64,000 nt of DNA from Burkholderiaceae bacterium. GTDB taxonomy: Bacteria > Pseudomonadota > Gammaproteobacteria > Burkholderiales > Burkholderiaceae_C. The notes below the pieces were generated by a model, which saw nothing but the letters and a program-made list of their open reading frames with translations, had not been told where the DNA came from and searched no databases. Both the position numbers and the translations under genes were made by a program. Shown here piece after piece: positions 1 to 8,997 of the stretch (its first letter is position 1; each line of letters opens with the position of its first letter). Where the stretch lies: NCBI GenBank assembly GCA_023150375.1, contig JAKLLA010000003.1, positions 124,001-188,000 of the forward strand. Direction: 5' to 3'.

Positions 1-3000
1 CCGAGGAAGAGCAGCAGCGTGACGAGGTTGGAGCGGTCCTTGGCGCGCAGGCGCTGCGCGAACAGTGCCGGGTCGCGCCGCAGGTCGAGATCGCGGTCGC
101 GCTGCACGCTGCGCGGGATCTCGAAGGGCGGCGAGCCCAGCAGGCCGACGCCGCTGCGCAGCGGGCCGTCCAGCGGCAGCATGACCTTGGTGGCCAGCAG
201 GCAGTCGTCGCCGACGCGCGCGCCGGCCGGCAGCAGCACGCCGTTGCCGACGAAGCTGTTCGCGCCCAGCGTGGCCGCCTCGAGGCGGAAGCGGGCCGCG
301 GTGAGTGCCGTGTTCGCCACGATCAGCCCATCGGAGACCATGCTGCCGCGGCCGAAGCGGCACAGCGCCGGGACGTCGTGCTCCTGGTTCATGCCGAAGT
401 TGGAGCCGGTCTGCACCACGCCGCCGACGAAGCGGTAGCCCAGCGCGCGCAGGTAGCCGGTGACGTAGCTGCTGTCGCCCATCAGCTCGCAATGGAACTT
501 GGAGTTGCTCAGGCCCGTGACCACACGCAGCAGGGCGTGGTGCAGGCCGTACAGCGGCAGTGCCCGCCCCGTCGGCAGGGCCCGCGCCAGCAGCCGCGCC
601 AACCCCAGGGCGAGCAGGCTGCGCCCGGCCAGCCAGGCGAAGAAGGCCGCCACGCCGGCCCCCAGGGCCGCCTCCAGCCGGTCCCAGTGCATCGCATGGC
701 CGCGCGCGTACAGGTGCAGGTCGAACAGCTCGTCGACGCGCTGGCCTACATCGCCCAGCAGCAGCCAGCCCAGCCAGAGCGGCAGCGGCAGCCAGAGCCC
801 GAACAGCAGCGTCAGCTGGGCCGCGGTGAAGCCCGCCATGCGTGCTGCCGAGGGCCGTTCGCCGGCCTCGGCAGTGGTCACGGCACCATCGGCGCCGATC
901 GGCGCAGCCTGCGCCGGCGAGCCCTGCGCCGCCACCCCGGCGGCGATGCGCTGCCCGCGCAGCAGGGCGCTGGCGTGCGCCAGCCGGCTGCCGTCGCCCA
1001 TCTCGGTGTGGAGGTCGACCAGGCTCGATTCGCCCACCTGGCAGTCGCGCCCGAGGGTGACCGGACCGAGTTCGATGTGACCGGCTTCGGCACGGTAGCC
1101 GTCCATGCGCACATGGCGGTGGATCACGCTGCCTTCGCCGATGCGCACCAGGTCGCTGCACACCGGAATCAGCGGCGTGCCGACATGGGCGCTCCAGGCC
1201 ACCCGGGCCCCGAGCAGGCGCAGGTAGAGCGTGTACAGCGGCGTGCCGGCCGCCAGCTGCATCGGGCTGAGCCGCAGCAGCTGGCGGATCAGCCAGAAGC
1301 GCAGGTAGCGCAGCCCCCAGAGCGGGAAGCGGCCGGCCTGCCAGCGCCCCACCAGCGTCCACTTCAGCAGCAGCGGCAGCCCCGCCGCCAGGCCCCAGAC
1401 CGCGGCCCCGACCGCTGCCGCGCGGCCCCAGGCCTGCCCTGCGCCCTGGGCGGCCAGCAGCCAGTCCAGCCCGGGCAGCAGCAGGGCCGCCTGCGCCAGC
1501 AGGTAGGCCAGCAGGGCCGCCAGCTGGGCCGCACCGGTGGCCAGGTAGGCGCCGCGCGGCGCCGTCCGGTGCGCCAGCGTCGAGGCGGCCGGGGGGCTGA
1601 CCGCCACGCCCTCGGCAGCCGCCTGCGGCGGGGCTCCGGCCGGCGACCCGCTGGCCGCCAGCGCCTGCGCCAGGGCGCGCACGCTGGGGTGGGCGTAGCA
1701 CAGCCGCATCGACAGGTCGTCGCGGCCCAGCCGGACGCGCAGCTGCGCGCCCAGGCGGGCCATCAACAGCGAATGGGCGCCCAGCTCGTCGAAGAAATGC
1801 GCCGTGGCCGAGACCTGAGGCAGCCCCAGCAGCGGGGCCAGGGTCTGCGCGATCCCTTCCTCCAGCGGCCCCTCGGGGGCCACATGGGCCGCCGCGGCCA
1901 GCGTCGAGCGCGGCCCGCGCGGCGGCGGCAGGGCGCGCCGGTCGGCCTTGTCGCTGGCCAGCATCGGCATCTGCGCGAGCCGCTCGTACCAGGCCGGCAG
2001 CATGTAGGGCGGCAACTGGCTGCGCAGCGCGGTGGCCAGCGCCTGGGGGTCGGGCGGCTCGGCCTCGTCGGCACAGGTGTAGTACGCCGCCAGCTCGACG
2101 GCGCCGGGACTGGCCTCGTAGGGCTGCACCACGGCCTGGCGGATGCCCGGCTGCGCCATCAGCAGCGACTCGATCTCGGCCAGCTCGATGCGGTAGCCGC
2201 GGATCTTCACCTGCGTGTCGATGCGGCCGAGGTACTCCACCTGGCCGTCCGGGCGCACCCGGCCCAGGTCGCCGGTGCGGTACAGCCGCCCCGAGGGGTT
2301 GTCCGGCAGCGCCATGAAGTCGGGCACGAAGGCCTTGGCGGTCTGCTCGGGCCGGTTCAGGTAGCCGGCGGCCACGCCCAGGCCGGCGATGCCGATCTCG
2401 CCCACCTCGCCGAAGGGCAGCGCCACCGGCGCATCGGGCTGCAGGATGACGATCGCGTAGGTCGGCAGCGGCCGGCCGATGGTCACCGGCGCGTCGGGCT
2501 CGAGCTCGGCCAGCGTGGCGGTGACGGTGGTCTCGGTGGGCCCGTAGGCGTTCAGCATGCGCCGCCCGGGGCGGGCCCAGCGCTGCACCAGGTCGCGCGG
2601 GCAGGCCTCGCCGGACACGATCAGCAGCCGCAGCGCGGGCAGCTCGGCCTCCAGCGTGGCCAGCGCGGTGGGCACGCAGCACAGCGCGGTAATGCGATGG
2701 CGCTGCAGGAACTCCGCCAGGTCCTCGCCCAGCAGGCTGCCGCCGCTCTGGTTGGGCCGCAGCGTGGCGCCCACGGCCAGCGGCACCCAGGTCTCCTCGA
2801 CCGCGAAGTCGAAGGCCAGCGTCAGCCCCTGGTAGACCCGGTCGCTCTCGCGGTAGCCGTAGGTCTCGGCGGCCACGCGCACGAAGTTGCAGATCGCCGC
2901 CTGGTCGATCGGCACGCCCTTGGGCCGGCCGGTCGAGCCGGAGGTGTAGATCACGTAGCACAGCTCGCTGGCCCGTCCGCCCTCGGCGGCGTCCAGCTCG

Positions 3001-3512
3001 CCGCGCTCGGGGCGCGACGGGTCCTGGCGGTCCAGCTCGGCATCGAGCGTGTCGACGCAGCAGCACTGCGCGGCCAGCCCCTGGCCGACCTCCTGGTAGC
3101 GCTGCACGGTCAGCAGCGCGGCCACCCCGGCATCGGCGCAGATGTAGGCCATGCGATCGGCCGGGAACCCCGGATCCAGCGGCACGTAGGCCGCGTGCAG
3201 CTTGAGCACCGCCAGCATCGCCACATGGCTGTGCGCGGTCTTGTCGAACAGCAGCGCGATGCGGTCGCCCGGGCGCAGGCCCCGGGCCAGCAGCAGCCGT
3301 GCGAGCTGGTTGGCGCGCGCATCGAGGGCGGCGTAGCTCAGCGACGCGGCATCGCCTTCGATGGCCGGGTGGTCGGCGCGGCCGGCGCGCCGCAGGGCAT
3401 CGCAGCGGGCCTCGAAGAGGTGGTGCAGCCGCTCGCCGGGCCGCCAGCGCGGCTGCGGGTCGGCACCGGGCCGGCGCAGCACGGCCGGCGGGGCGATCGG
3501 GGTTCGGTCCAA
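1..3512 (-). CDS. Pls/PosA-type single-module NRPS (partial, 3' end off the window)
   Basis: Seen: about 1170 codons, open at the left edge. The adenylation domain (about residues 20-510) has YTSGSTGRPKG, NAYGPTETT, YRTGDLGR and the lysine of ASDKADR. A carrier domain follows with the phosphopantetheine serine in LGAHSLL. Then come hydrophobic membrane segments and soluble hexapeptide-like repeats. Known: adenylation, carrier, then membrane segments alternating with soluble domains is the plan of epsilon-polylysine synthetase (Pls) and poly-ornithine synthetase (PosA), which join basic amino acids through side-chain amines without a condensation domain. My manual reading of the specificity pocket gives D235, F236, E239, C278, I299, S301, A322, V330, T331; the acid at 239 would suit a basic side chain. 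Start: TTG at 3512 preceded by GAGGAAG; no ATG is suitably placed. It lies 127 nt after the aminotransferase that could make its substrate. Confidence 0.8.
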   Translation of the reverse strand, partial: MDRTPIAPPAVLRRPGADPQPRWRPGERLHHLFEARCDALRRAGRADHPAIEGDAASLSYAALDARANQLARLLLARGLRPGDRIALLFDKTAHSHVAMLAVLKLHAAYVPLDPGFPADRMAYICADAGVAALLTVQRYQEVGQGLAAQCCCVDTLDAELDRQDPSRPERGELDAAEGGRASELCYVIYTSGSTGRPKGVPIDQAAICNFVRVAAETYGYRESDRVYQGLTLAFDFAVEETWVPLAVGATLRPNQSGGSLLGEDLAEFLQRHRITALCCVPTALATLEAELPALRLLIVSGEACPRDLVQRWARPGRRMLNAYGPTETTVTATLAELEPDAPVTIGRPLPTYAIVILQPDAPVALPFGEVGEIGIAGLGVAAGYLNRPEQTAKAFVPDFMALPDNPSGRLYRTGDLGRVRPDGQVEYLGRIDTQVKIRGYRIELAEIESLLMAQPGIRQAVVQPYEASPGAVELAAYYTCADEAEPPDPQALATALRSQLPPYMLPAWYERLAQMPMLASDKADRRALPPPRGPRSTLAAAAHVAPEGPLEEGIAQTLAPLLGLPQVSATAHFFDELGAHSLLMARLGAQLRVRLGRDDLSMRLCYAHPSVRALAQALAASGSPAGAPPQAAAEGVAVSPPAASTLAHRTAPRGAYLATGAAQLAALLAYLLAQAALLLPGLDWLLAAQGAGQAWGRAAAVGAAVWGLAAGLPLLLKWTLVGRWQAGRFPLWGLRYLRFWLIRQLLRLSPMQLAAGTPLYTLYLRLLGARVAWSAHVGTPLIPVCSDLVRIGEGSVIHRHVRMDGYRAEAGHIELGPVTLGRDCQVGESSLVDLHTEMGDGSRLAHASALLRGQRIAAGVAAQGSPAQAAPIGADGAVTTAEAGERPSAARMAGFTAAQLTLLFGLWLPLPLWLGWLLLGDVGQRVDELFDLHLYARGHAMHWDRLEAALGAGVAAFFAWLAGRSLLALGLARLLARALPTGRALPLYGLHHALLRVVTGLSNSKFHCELMGDSSYVTGYLRALGYRFVGGVVQTGSNFGMNQEHDVPALCRFGRGSMVSDGLIVANTALTAARFRLEAATLGANSFVGNGVLLPAGARVGDDCLLATKVMLPLDGPLRSGVGLLGSPPFEIPRSVQRDRDLDLRRDPALFAQRLRAKDRSNLVTLLLFL

Positions 3513-3639
3513 GCGGGTCTTCCTCGGCCGGTCGGGCCGGTGGTCGCAGGCAGGATTCGGTCGGGCGCCGCCGGGGGGCGCAGGCAGGGCGGCAGGCAGC
3601 AGGCAGCAGGCAACAGGCGGCGGGCGGCGGGGCCGTCGC

Positions 3640-4923
3640 TCAGGCCGCCTGGCGCAGGCCCAGCACCATCGAGGCGGCAATGGCCTGGTCCAGGATCGCC
3701 AGCCCGCGCTCGAGCGTGTCCAGCCCGATGGTCAGCGGCGCCAGGATCTTCAGCACCTGGTCGTGCGCGCCGGAGGTCTCCAGGATCAGCCCCTGCTCGA
3801 AGCAGCGGTCGCAGATCTGCCCGGCCAGTTCGCCGCTGACCACATCCAGCCCCTGCATCATCCCGCGGCCCTTCAGCCGCGAGCCGTGCACCCGGCGCGC
3901 CATGCGCTCGAGGTGCTGGGTGACGATCTGCGCGCGCCGGGCGACCTCCATCTGGAACACCGGTCCGCTCCAGAACTTCTCCACCGCCACGCGCGCGGTC
4001 ACGAAGGCATGGGTGTTGCCGCGGAAGGTGCCGTTGTGCTCGGCCGGGCGCCACTGGTCGCGCTCCGGGTGCACCAGCAGCATCGCCAGCGGCAGGCCAT
4101 AGCCCGACAGCGACTTGGACAGCACGATCAGGTCGGGCTGCAGGTCCATGCCCTCGAAGCTGAAGAAGCGCCCGGTGCGCCCGCAGCCGGCCTGCACGTC
4201 GTCGACGATCAGCAGCGCGCCGTGGCGTCGCGCCAGCGAGGCCACGCGCTCCACCCAGGCCGGCGTGGCGGCGGTCAGACCGCCCTCGCCCTGCACCGTC
4301 TCGAGCAGGATCGCGGCGGGCGCATCCAGCCCGCTGGAGGGGTCGTCCAGCATGCGCTCGAGCAGGTCGGCGGTGTCGAAGCCGGCGCCGAGGTAGCCGT
4401 CGTAGGGCAGACGGGTCACGCCCGCCAGCGGCGCGCCCATGCGGTGGTAGCGGCTGCCGGTGGCCGCCAGCGACCCCAGCGTGACGCCGTGGTAGCCGTT
4501 GGTGAAGGCCACCACGTTGTGCCGGCCGGTGACCTTGCGGGCCAGCTTCAGCGCCGCCTCGACCGCGTTGGTGCCGGTGGGCCCGGTGAACTGCATGCGG
4601 TGCGGCAGACCACGCGGCGCGAGGATGTGGCGCTCGAACTGCGTCATGAAGGCCTGCTTGGCCTCGGTGTGCAGGTCCAGCCCCATCGTGATGCCGCTGC
4701 CCTGGATGTGCTCGATCAGCGCGGTGCTCATGTCCGGGTCGTTGTGGCCGTAGTTCAGCGCCGCACAGCCGGCCAGGAAGTCGATGTACTCACGCCCGCG
4801 CACATCGCGCAGCAGCGCCCCGCTGGCACTGCCGAACACCACGTCGAAGCGGCGGCAGTAGCCGCGGGCCTCGGACTCGCGGCGCTGGAAGATGCTCTTG
4901 TCTCCGGGAGGGGGCAGATTCAC
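3640..4923 (-). CDS. ectB: Diaminobutyrate--2-oxoglutarate aminotransferase
   Basis: A 427-residue class III PLP aminotransferase. It converts aspartate semialdehyde and glutamate to L-2,4-diaminobutyrate. Seen: FTGPTGTNAVEAALKLAR near the cofactor phosphate site, LLETVQGEGG, LIVDDVQAGCGRTG with the PLP-binding aspartate, and VLSKSLSGYG with the Schiff-base lysine. Length matches EctB. No ectA or ectC is adjacent, so ectoine synthesis is not indicated here; instead the gene sits directly before a Pls-like NRPS on the same strand. The 205-bp gap upstream (before the TolC gene) is AT-richer than its surroundings and holds a direct repeat of the type AACGTTTGG/TTACGTTTG, so a promoter may lie there. 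Start ATG at 4923. Related 4-aminobutyrate or ornithine transaminases are the main alternative. Confidence 0.85.
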   Translation of the reverse strand: MNLPPPGDKSIFQRRESEARGYCRRFDVVFGSASGALLRDVRGREYIDFLAGCAALNYGHNDPDMSTALIEHIQGSGITMGLDLHTEAKQAFMTQFERHILAPRGLPHRMQFTGPTGTNAVEAALKLARKVTGRHNVVAFTNGYHGVTLGSLAATGSRYHRMGAPLAGVTRLPYDGYLGAGFDTADLLERMLDDPSSGLDAPAAILLETVQGEGGLTAATPAWVERVASLARRHGALLIVDDVQAGCGRTGRFFSFEGMDLQPDLIVLSKSLSGYGLPLAMLLVHPERDQWRPAEHNGTFRGNTHAFVTARVAVEKFWSGPVFQMEVARRAQIVTQHLERMARRVHGSRLKGRGMMQGLDVVSGELAGQICDRCFEQGLILETSGAHDQVLKILAPLTIGLDTLERGLAILDQAIAASMVLGLRQAA

Positions 4924-5128
4924 GGGGGACCTCGACTGCTTAACGTTTGGTTACGTTTGTATCACATCGGGTCTGACTTTGTGACTTTTTGCACGCCTTG
5001 CAGCCATGCGTGGCATGCAGCACACGCATGGCCAGGCCCGTCACCGCCCTGTCACCCCCCGAGTGGCAGGCGGGCCGACACCGAATCGCGGGGGGCCGCA
5101 GGCGCTCACCGCAGGCGCGCCGAAAGCC

Positions 5129-6727
5129 TCAGCGCGGCACGCACCAGCCGTCGGCGGGCTCCGGCGCACCGGCACGACAGGCCGCCCCCGCACCGCCCGA
5201 GGCAGCGCCCGGCGCAGCGGGACGCACCGCCGGAACCGGCGGCGCGGCGATGGGAGACGCCGTGAGGGGAGACGCAGCAATGGGAGACGCCGCGATGGGA
5301 GGCACTGAGATGGGTGGGGCGGCGGCGGGCGGCGCCGGCACCGCCCGCGGCAGGGCCGACCGCGTCGATCCCGGCACGACCTCCCCCGGCAACGCGATCG
5401 GCCCCAGGCCGGTCTGCAGCCGCCCGACGGCCTGGGCCAGCCGCCAGTGCGCCAGCTCCCAGGCGCTGCGGGCCCGCTGGCGCTCGAGGCGGGCCTCGAT
5501 GTCGCGCTCCTGCGCCTCCAGCAGGTCGGTGAACTCGGCGTCCGGGTCGGCCGCATGCTGCTCGGCCTCCTGGCGCAGGTGCCGCGCGATCGCCGCGGCG
5601 TGCAGCGTCTCGCGCCGCACGGCGGCCGCGCGCAGCAGCTCCTGGTAAGCCTCCCAGACGCCCTGGGCGATGCGCTGGCGCACCTCGTCGAGCGCCGCCG
5701 CGGCCGCGTCCTGCTCGGCGCTGGCCGCACCGGCCTGCGCCGCACGCGCACCGCCGTCGAACAGCGGCAGGCTCAGCTGCAGCGCGGCCTCGCGGCTGTA
5801 CGCGTGCGGCCAGCGCGGGTACTGCGTGCGACTCTGGTTCCAGTTCAACGACAGGCTGGGCTGGCCGGCGCGGCTGGCCTGCTCGGCCTCGGCCCGGGCG
5901 CCTTCGGCACGGGCCAGCGCGGCCAGCGCCTCGGGATGCTGGCGCTGCGCCAGGTCCAGCCACTGCTGCAGCTGCGCCTCGCTCACCGGCGGCACGGCCG
6001 GCACGGGCTCGGGTCCGGTCTCCGCAAAGAGCCGGGGCGCCTGGTCCGGCGGCAGGCCCAGCAGCTGCGCCAGCCGACCACGGGCCAGCGCCTGGGCCTG
6101 CACGGCCTCGTGGCGCGCCACCGCCGCCTGGGTCATCGCCCAGCGCAGCTCGAGCAGGTCGGCCGCCGGCACCCGGCGGCGGCGCAGCTCGGCCAGCAGG
6201 CGTTCGTAGCGGCCCTGCAGCTCGAGCTGCAAGCGCAGATGTTCGTCCTCGTCACGCAGGCTCAGGTAGGCCTGCACGGCGTCGAGCAGCACGGTCTGCA
6301 CCGCCAGATCGTGGCTGGCCATCGCCTCGAGCAGGGCCTGCCGTACGGCGGCCTGTCCGGCGGCGCGCTGGCCGCCGTCGTACAGCAGCCAGTTCAGGTC
6401 CAGCCCCAGCACGGCGAAACCGCCGGGCGCGTCCACCGCACTGCCCGAGGCCCGCCCCAGCCCGGCCGTCATCTCCAGACGGGGCCAGGCGAGCGCCGAC
6501 TGCGCTTCACCGCGCGCGGCCTGGGCGCGCTGCAGCGCCCAGGTCTGCCGGGTACGGGGATCCCGGCAGAGCACTTCGGGCAGCAGATCGGCCAGCCGCC
6601 AGGCCGTCTGCGCCGCGACGGGCCGACAAGCCGGCGCGCGCAGCGACTGGGCCGACGACGGGGTCGGCAGCACCGCCGCCGCGCCGAGCGCCGCCAGCAG
6701 CAGCCCGCGCAGCAGCCTGGATGTCAT
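5129..6727 (-). CDS. TolC-family outer membrane efflux protein
   Basis: 532 residues. N-terminal signal peptide (about residues 1-26, ending PSSAQS), followed by two long helical repeats typical of the outer membrane channel family: the first from about residue 40, with the conserved LNWLLYDGGQR, and the second from about residue 255, with LSLPLFDGGAR. The C-terminal 80 residues are a Pro/Ala-rich tail built from five pentapeptide units. It is expected to be a trimeric outer-membrane channel partnered with an inner-membrane pump and an adaptor, neither of which is in the window. It is followed on the same strand by ectB and the Pls-like NRPS, suggesting it exports their product. Family call is firm; substrate is inference. 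Confidence 0.85.
   Translation of the reverse strand: MTSRLLRGLLLAALGAAAVLPTPSSAQSLRAPACRPVAAQTAWRLADLLPEVLCRDPRTRQTWALQRAQAARGEAQSALAWPRLEMTAGLGRASGSAVDAPGGFAVLGLDLNWLLYDGGQRAAGQAAVRQALLEAMASHDLAVQTVLLDAVQAYLSLRDEDEHLRLQLELQGRYERLLAELRRRRVPAADLLELRWAMTQAAVARHEAVQAQALARGRLAQLLGLPPDQAPRLFAETGPEPVPAVPPVSEAQLQQWLDLAQRQHPEALAALARAEGARAEAEQASRAGQPSLSLNWNQSRTQYPRWPHAYSREAALQLSLPLFDGGARAAQAGAASAEQDAAAAALDEVRQRIAQGVWEAYQELLRAAAVRRETLHAAAIARHLRQEAEQHAADPDAEFTDLLEAQERDIEARLERQRARSAWELAHWRLAQAVGRLQTGLGPIALPGEVVPGSTRSALPRAVPAPPAAAPPISVPPIAASPIAASPLTASPIAAPPVPAVRPAAPGAASGGAGAACRAGAPEPADGWCVPR
5250..5324. repeat. 15-bp coding tandem repeat (5 units)
   Basis: Five imperfect 15-bp units (first unit ATGGGAGACGCCGTG on the plus strand) encode pentapeptides of the form (A/V)(S/A)P(I/L)(A/T) in the tail of the TolC-like protein. 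The period is a multiple of three, so copy-number change would keep frame. Confidence 0.8.
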
Positions 6728-6856
6728 GTCTGGTTACGAAATGCGAAGTCCGGAAACATTCTAGGAGCCGCCCCCGTGCCGGCCCCCGCACATCCGGCTG
6801 CCGCTCCCCGGCCTGCGGGAAGGCTGCCGCAGCGCCGACCCGGCCGAAATGCGAAA

Positions 6857-6904
6857 GGGGCGCCGCAGCGCCCCCAGAACGGAAAAGGGGCGCCGCAGCG
6901 CCCC
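6857..6904 (-). terminator. Tandem intrinsic terminators after the semialdehyde dehydrogenase gene
   Basis: Two near-identical hairpins (plus-strand arms GGGGCGC and GCGCCCC around a CGCAGC-type core) at 6857-6874 and 6887-6904. On the minus strand each stem is followed by a short T run (TTTTCC, TTTCGC), as expected for rho-independent termination of the dehydrogenase operon ending at 6928. Confidence 0.75.
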
Positions 6905-6927
6905 ATCGGCGTCCAGATCCGGGCCGG

Positions 6928-8382
6928 TCAGATCTTGATCATCACGTTGCGCAGCTCGGTGTAGAACTCGAGCGAATGCACGCCGCCCTCGCGGCCGATG
7001 CCGCTGGCCTTGGCGCCGCCGAAGGCGGTGCGCAGATCGCGCAGGAACCAGCTGTTGACCCAGCACAGGCCCACCTCGATGGCGTTGGCCACCCGGGTGG
7101 CGGTGCCGATGTCCTGGGTCCAGACCGTGGTCGCCAGACCGTAGTCGGTGGCGTTGGCCAGGGCGATCGCCTCTTCCTCGGTGTCGAAGGGGGCGATGTG
7201 GCAGCAGGGGCCGAAGATCTCCTCGCGGATCACGCTGGCCGTCTCGGGCAGGCCGGTCCAGATGGTGGGCTGCACGAAGTGGCCGTGGGCGTACTCGCCT
7301 TCCATCGGGGGCGTGCCGCCACCGGTGACGATGGTGGCGCCGGCCTCCTTCGCCTTGGCGTAGTAGCTCAGCACCTTCTGCCGGTGCTCGGCGGAGATCA
7401 GCGGGCCCAGGCCGACGCCCGGGGTGTCCGGGCCGCCGATCTTCAGGCCCTCGGCCTTCTCCTTGAGTGCGGCGACGAACCTGTCGAAGATCGGGCGCTG
7501 CACGTAGACGCGCTCGGTCCCCAGGCAGACCTGGCCGCAGTTCTCGAAGGCGCTGCGGGTGATGCCGGCCACCGCCTTGTCGAAGTCCGCATCGGCAAAG
7601 ACGATGCCGGCGTTCTTGCCGCCCAGCTCGAAGCTGACCGGGCGCACGCCCTTGGCGGCGGCGGCCATGATGGCCTCGCCGGTGCGCGTCTCGCCGGTGA
7701 AGGTGATGCCGTTCACGCCCGGGTGCCGGGTGATGAACTCGCCGGCCGAGCCGGGGCCGAAGCCGTGCAGCACCTGGTACACGCCGCGCGGAATGCCCAC
7801 CGCGTTCATCACCTCGCCCAGCAGCGTGGCGGTGGCCGGGGTTTCTTCCGAAGGCTTGACGATCACGGTGTTGCCGCAGGCCAGCGCGGGCCCGACCTTC
7901 CAGGTCATCAGCAGCAGCGGCAGGTTCCAGGGGCAGATCACGCCGATCACGCCCAGCGGGCTGCGCACGCCGTAGCTGATGGCGGTGCCGCCGTCCGGCG
8001 TGGTCATCTGGAAGCTCTCGGTCGGGACGTTCTTGACGATGTCCGCGAAGACCTTGAAGTTGGCCGCGCCGCGCGGAATGTCGATGTGGCTGGCCAGGCT
8101 GCGCGGCTTGCCGGTGTCGGCCAGCTCCGCGGCCAGGAAGTCGTCGAAGCGGCGGTTGATCTCGTCGGCCACCGCGTGCAGCAGTTCGGTGCGCTTGACC
8201 ACCGACATGCGGCCCCACTCACCCTTCAGCGCCGCGCGGCCGGCCGCCACCGCGGCGTCGACCTCGGCCTGGCCGGCCTCGTGCACCAGGCCGACCACCT
8301 CGTTGGTGGCCGGGTTGCGGTTCTCGAAGGTCTTGCCGGTGGCGACGAACTCGCCGTCGATGAAGTTGAGGAACTGTTTCAT
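6928..8382 (-). CDS. dmpC: 2-hydroxymuconic semialdehyde dehydrogenase
   Basis: 484 residues, aldehyde dehydrogenase superfamily. It oxidises 2-hydroxymuconic semialdehyde, the catechol ring-cleavage product, to 2-hydroxymuconate with NAD, the dehydrogenative branch of the meta pathway. Seen: PWNLPLLLMTWK (catalytic Asn153), GITFTGET (NAD loop), FELGGKNAG (general base Glu252) and FENCGQVCLG (nucleophile Cys286). Length and whole sequence fit DmpC/XylG. It is the last gene of the ferredoxin, C23O, GlcG-like series, 53 nt after the GlcG-like gene, and is closed by two terminators. No hydrolase (DmpD) or DmpE-I genes are nearby, so the lower pathway must be elsewhere. Confidence 0.93.
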   Translation of the reverse strand: MKQFLNFIDGEFVATGKTFENRNPATNEVVGLVHEAGQAEVDAAVAAGRAALKGEWGRMSVVKRTELLHAVADEINRRFDDFLAAELADTGKPRSLASHIDIPRGAANFKVFADIVKNVPTESFQMTTPDGGTAISYGVRSPLGVIGVICPWNLPLLLMTWKVGPALACGNTVIVKPSEETPATATLLGEVMNAVGIPRGVYQVLHGFGPGSAGEFITRHPGVNGITFTGETRTGEAIMAAAAKGVRPVSFELGGKNAGIVFADADFDKAVAGITRSAFENCGQVCLGTERVYVQRPIFDRFVAALKEKAEGLKIGGPDTPGVGLGPLISAEHRQKVLSYYAKAKEAGATIVTGGGTPPMEGEYAHGHFVQPTIWTGLPETASVIREEIFGPCCHIAPFDTEEEAIALANATDYGLATTVWTQDIGTATRVANAIEVGLCWVNSWFLRDLRTAFGGAKASGIGREGGVHSLEFYTELRNVMIKI

Positions 8383-8435
8383 GGCTGGAAGTGCGTTGGA
8401 AAGGACGCAACGATAAGGATCGTTCTGGAAGGCGC

Positions 8436-8864
8436 TCAGACCAGGCCCAGCGCCGCCAGCCCCGCGGCGGCGCAGACCTCGTCCTGCTCGGCCGAGCCAC
8501 CGGACACGCCGATGCCGCCGATGCGCTCGCCGCCCTCGACGACGGGCAGCCCGCCGCCGAAGAGCACCAGCCGGGCGCGCTGGTTCAGGCCGATGCGCAG
8601 CAGCTCGTCGTCACCGATCACGCCGCCCCACTGCGAGGTCGGAAACCCGAAGCTCGCCGCGGTGTAGGCCTTGTCGATGGCGATGTCGATCGAATGCAGG
8701 AAGGCCCCGGGCATGCGCAAGAACGCCATCAGCGTGCCCGAGGCATCGGTGACGGCGACGTTGATGCGTATGCCCAGAGCCTCCGCCTTCGCCACGGCGG
8801 CCTGTGTCGCTGCTGCGGCGGCAGCTGCAGTGATGCAGCGGTTCGCAATGCTGTGAGAGGACAT
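8436..8864 (-). CDS. GlcG/HbpS-like protein of the meta-cleavage operon
   Basis: 142 residues matching the GlcG/HbpS (DUF336) fold: an N-terminal helix, then INVAVTDASGTLMAFLRMPGA, the conserved IDKAYTAASFG and the glycine-rich GGGLPVVEGGERIGGIGVSG. Homologues bind heme or corrinoids in a few cases, but many sit in aromatic meta-cleavage operons with no proven role. Here it lies between C23O and the semialdehyde dehydrogenase on the same strand. A role in intermediate handling or in protecting the oxygen-sensitive dioxygenase is speculation. Confidence 0.8.
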   Translation of the reverse strand: MSSHSIANRCITAAAAAAATQAAVAKAEALGIRINVAVTDASGTLMAFLRMPGAFLHSIDIAIDKAYTAASFGFPTSQWGGVIGDDELLRIGLNQRARLVLFGGGLPVVEGGERIGGIGVSGGSAEQDEVCAAAGLAALGLV

Positions 8865-8876
8865 GAGCTACCTCGG

Positions 8877-8997
8877 CAAAGGAGAGGACACATTGGGGGC
8901 CGAAGGCCCCCTTGAGTGGACACCGCGGATCCGGCTCCGCCGGTCCGCTGGTGTCGCCCCCTCGAGGGGGAGCGCCGTCAGGCGCAACGGGGGTGGG
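8877..8997. repeat. GC-rich palindromic intergenic element
   Basis: Gap between C23O and the GlcG-like gene. It contains GGGGGCCGAAGGCCCCC, CGGATCCGGCTCCGCCGG and CCCCCTCGAGGGGG palindromes. The GGATCCGGCT..GCCGGTCCGC part recurs, reverse-complemented, in the tmoC-tmoD gap (about 22930-22955), so this looks like a dispersed REP-like family that may stabilise mRNA or attenuate transcription. Confidence 0.6.

Noticed and set aside
378-3839. 1153-codon plus-strand open frame
   Set aside because: Low-complexity Arg/Gln/His-rich product, antisense to the NRPS; a shadow of high-GC third-position bias.
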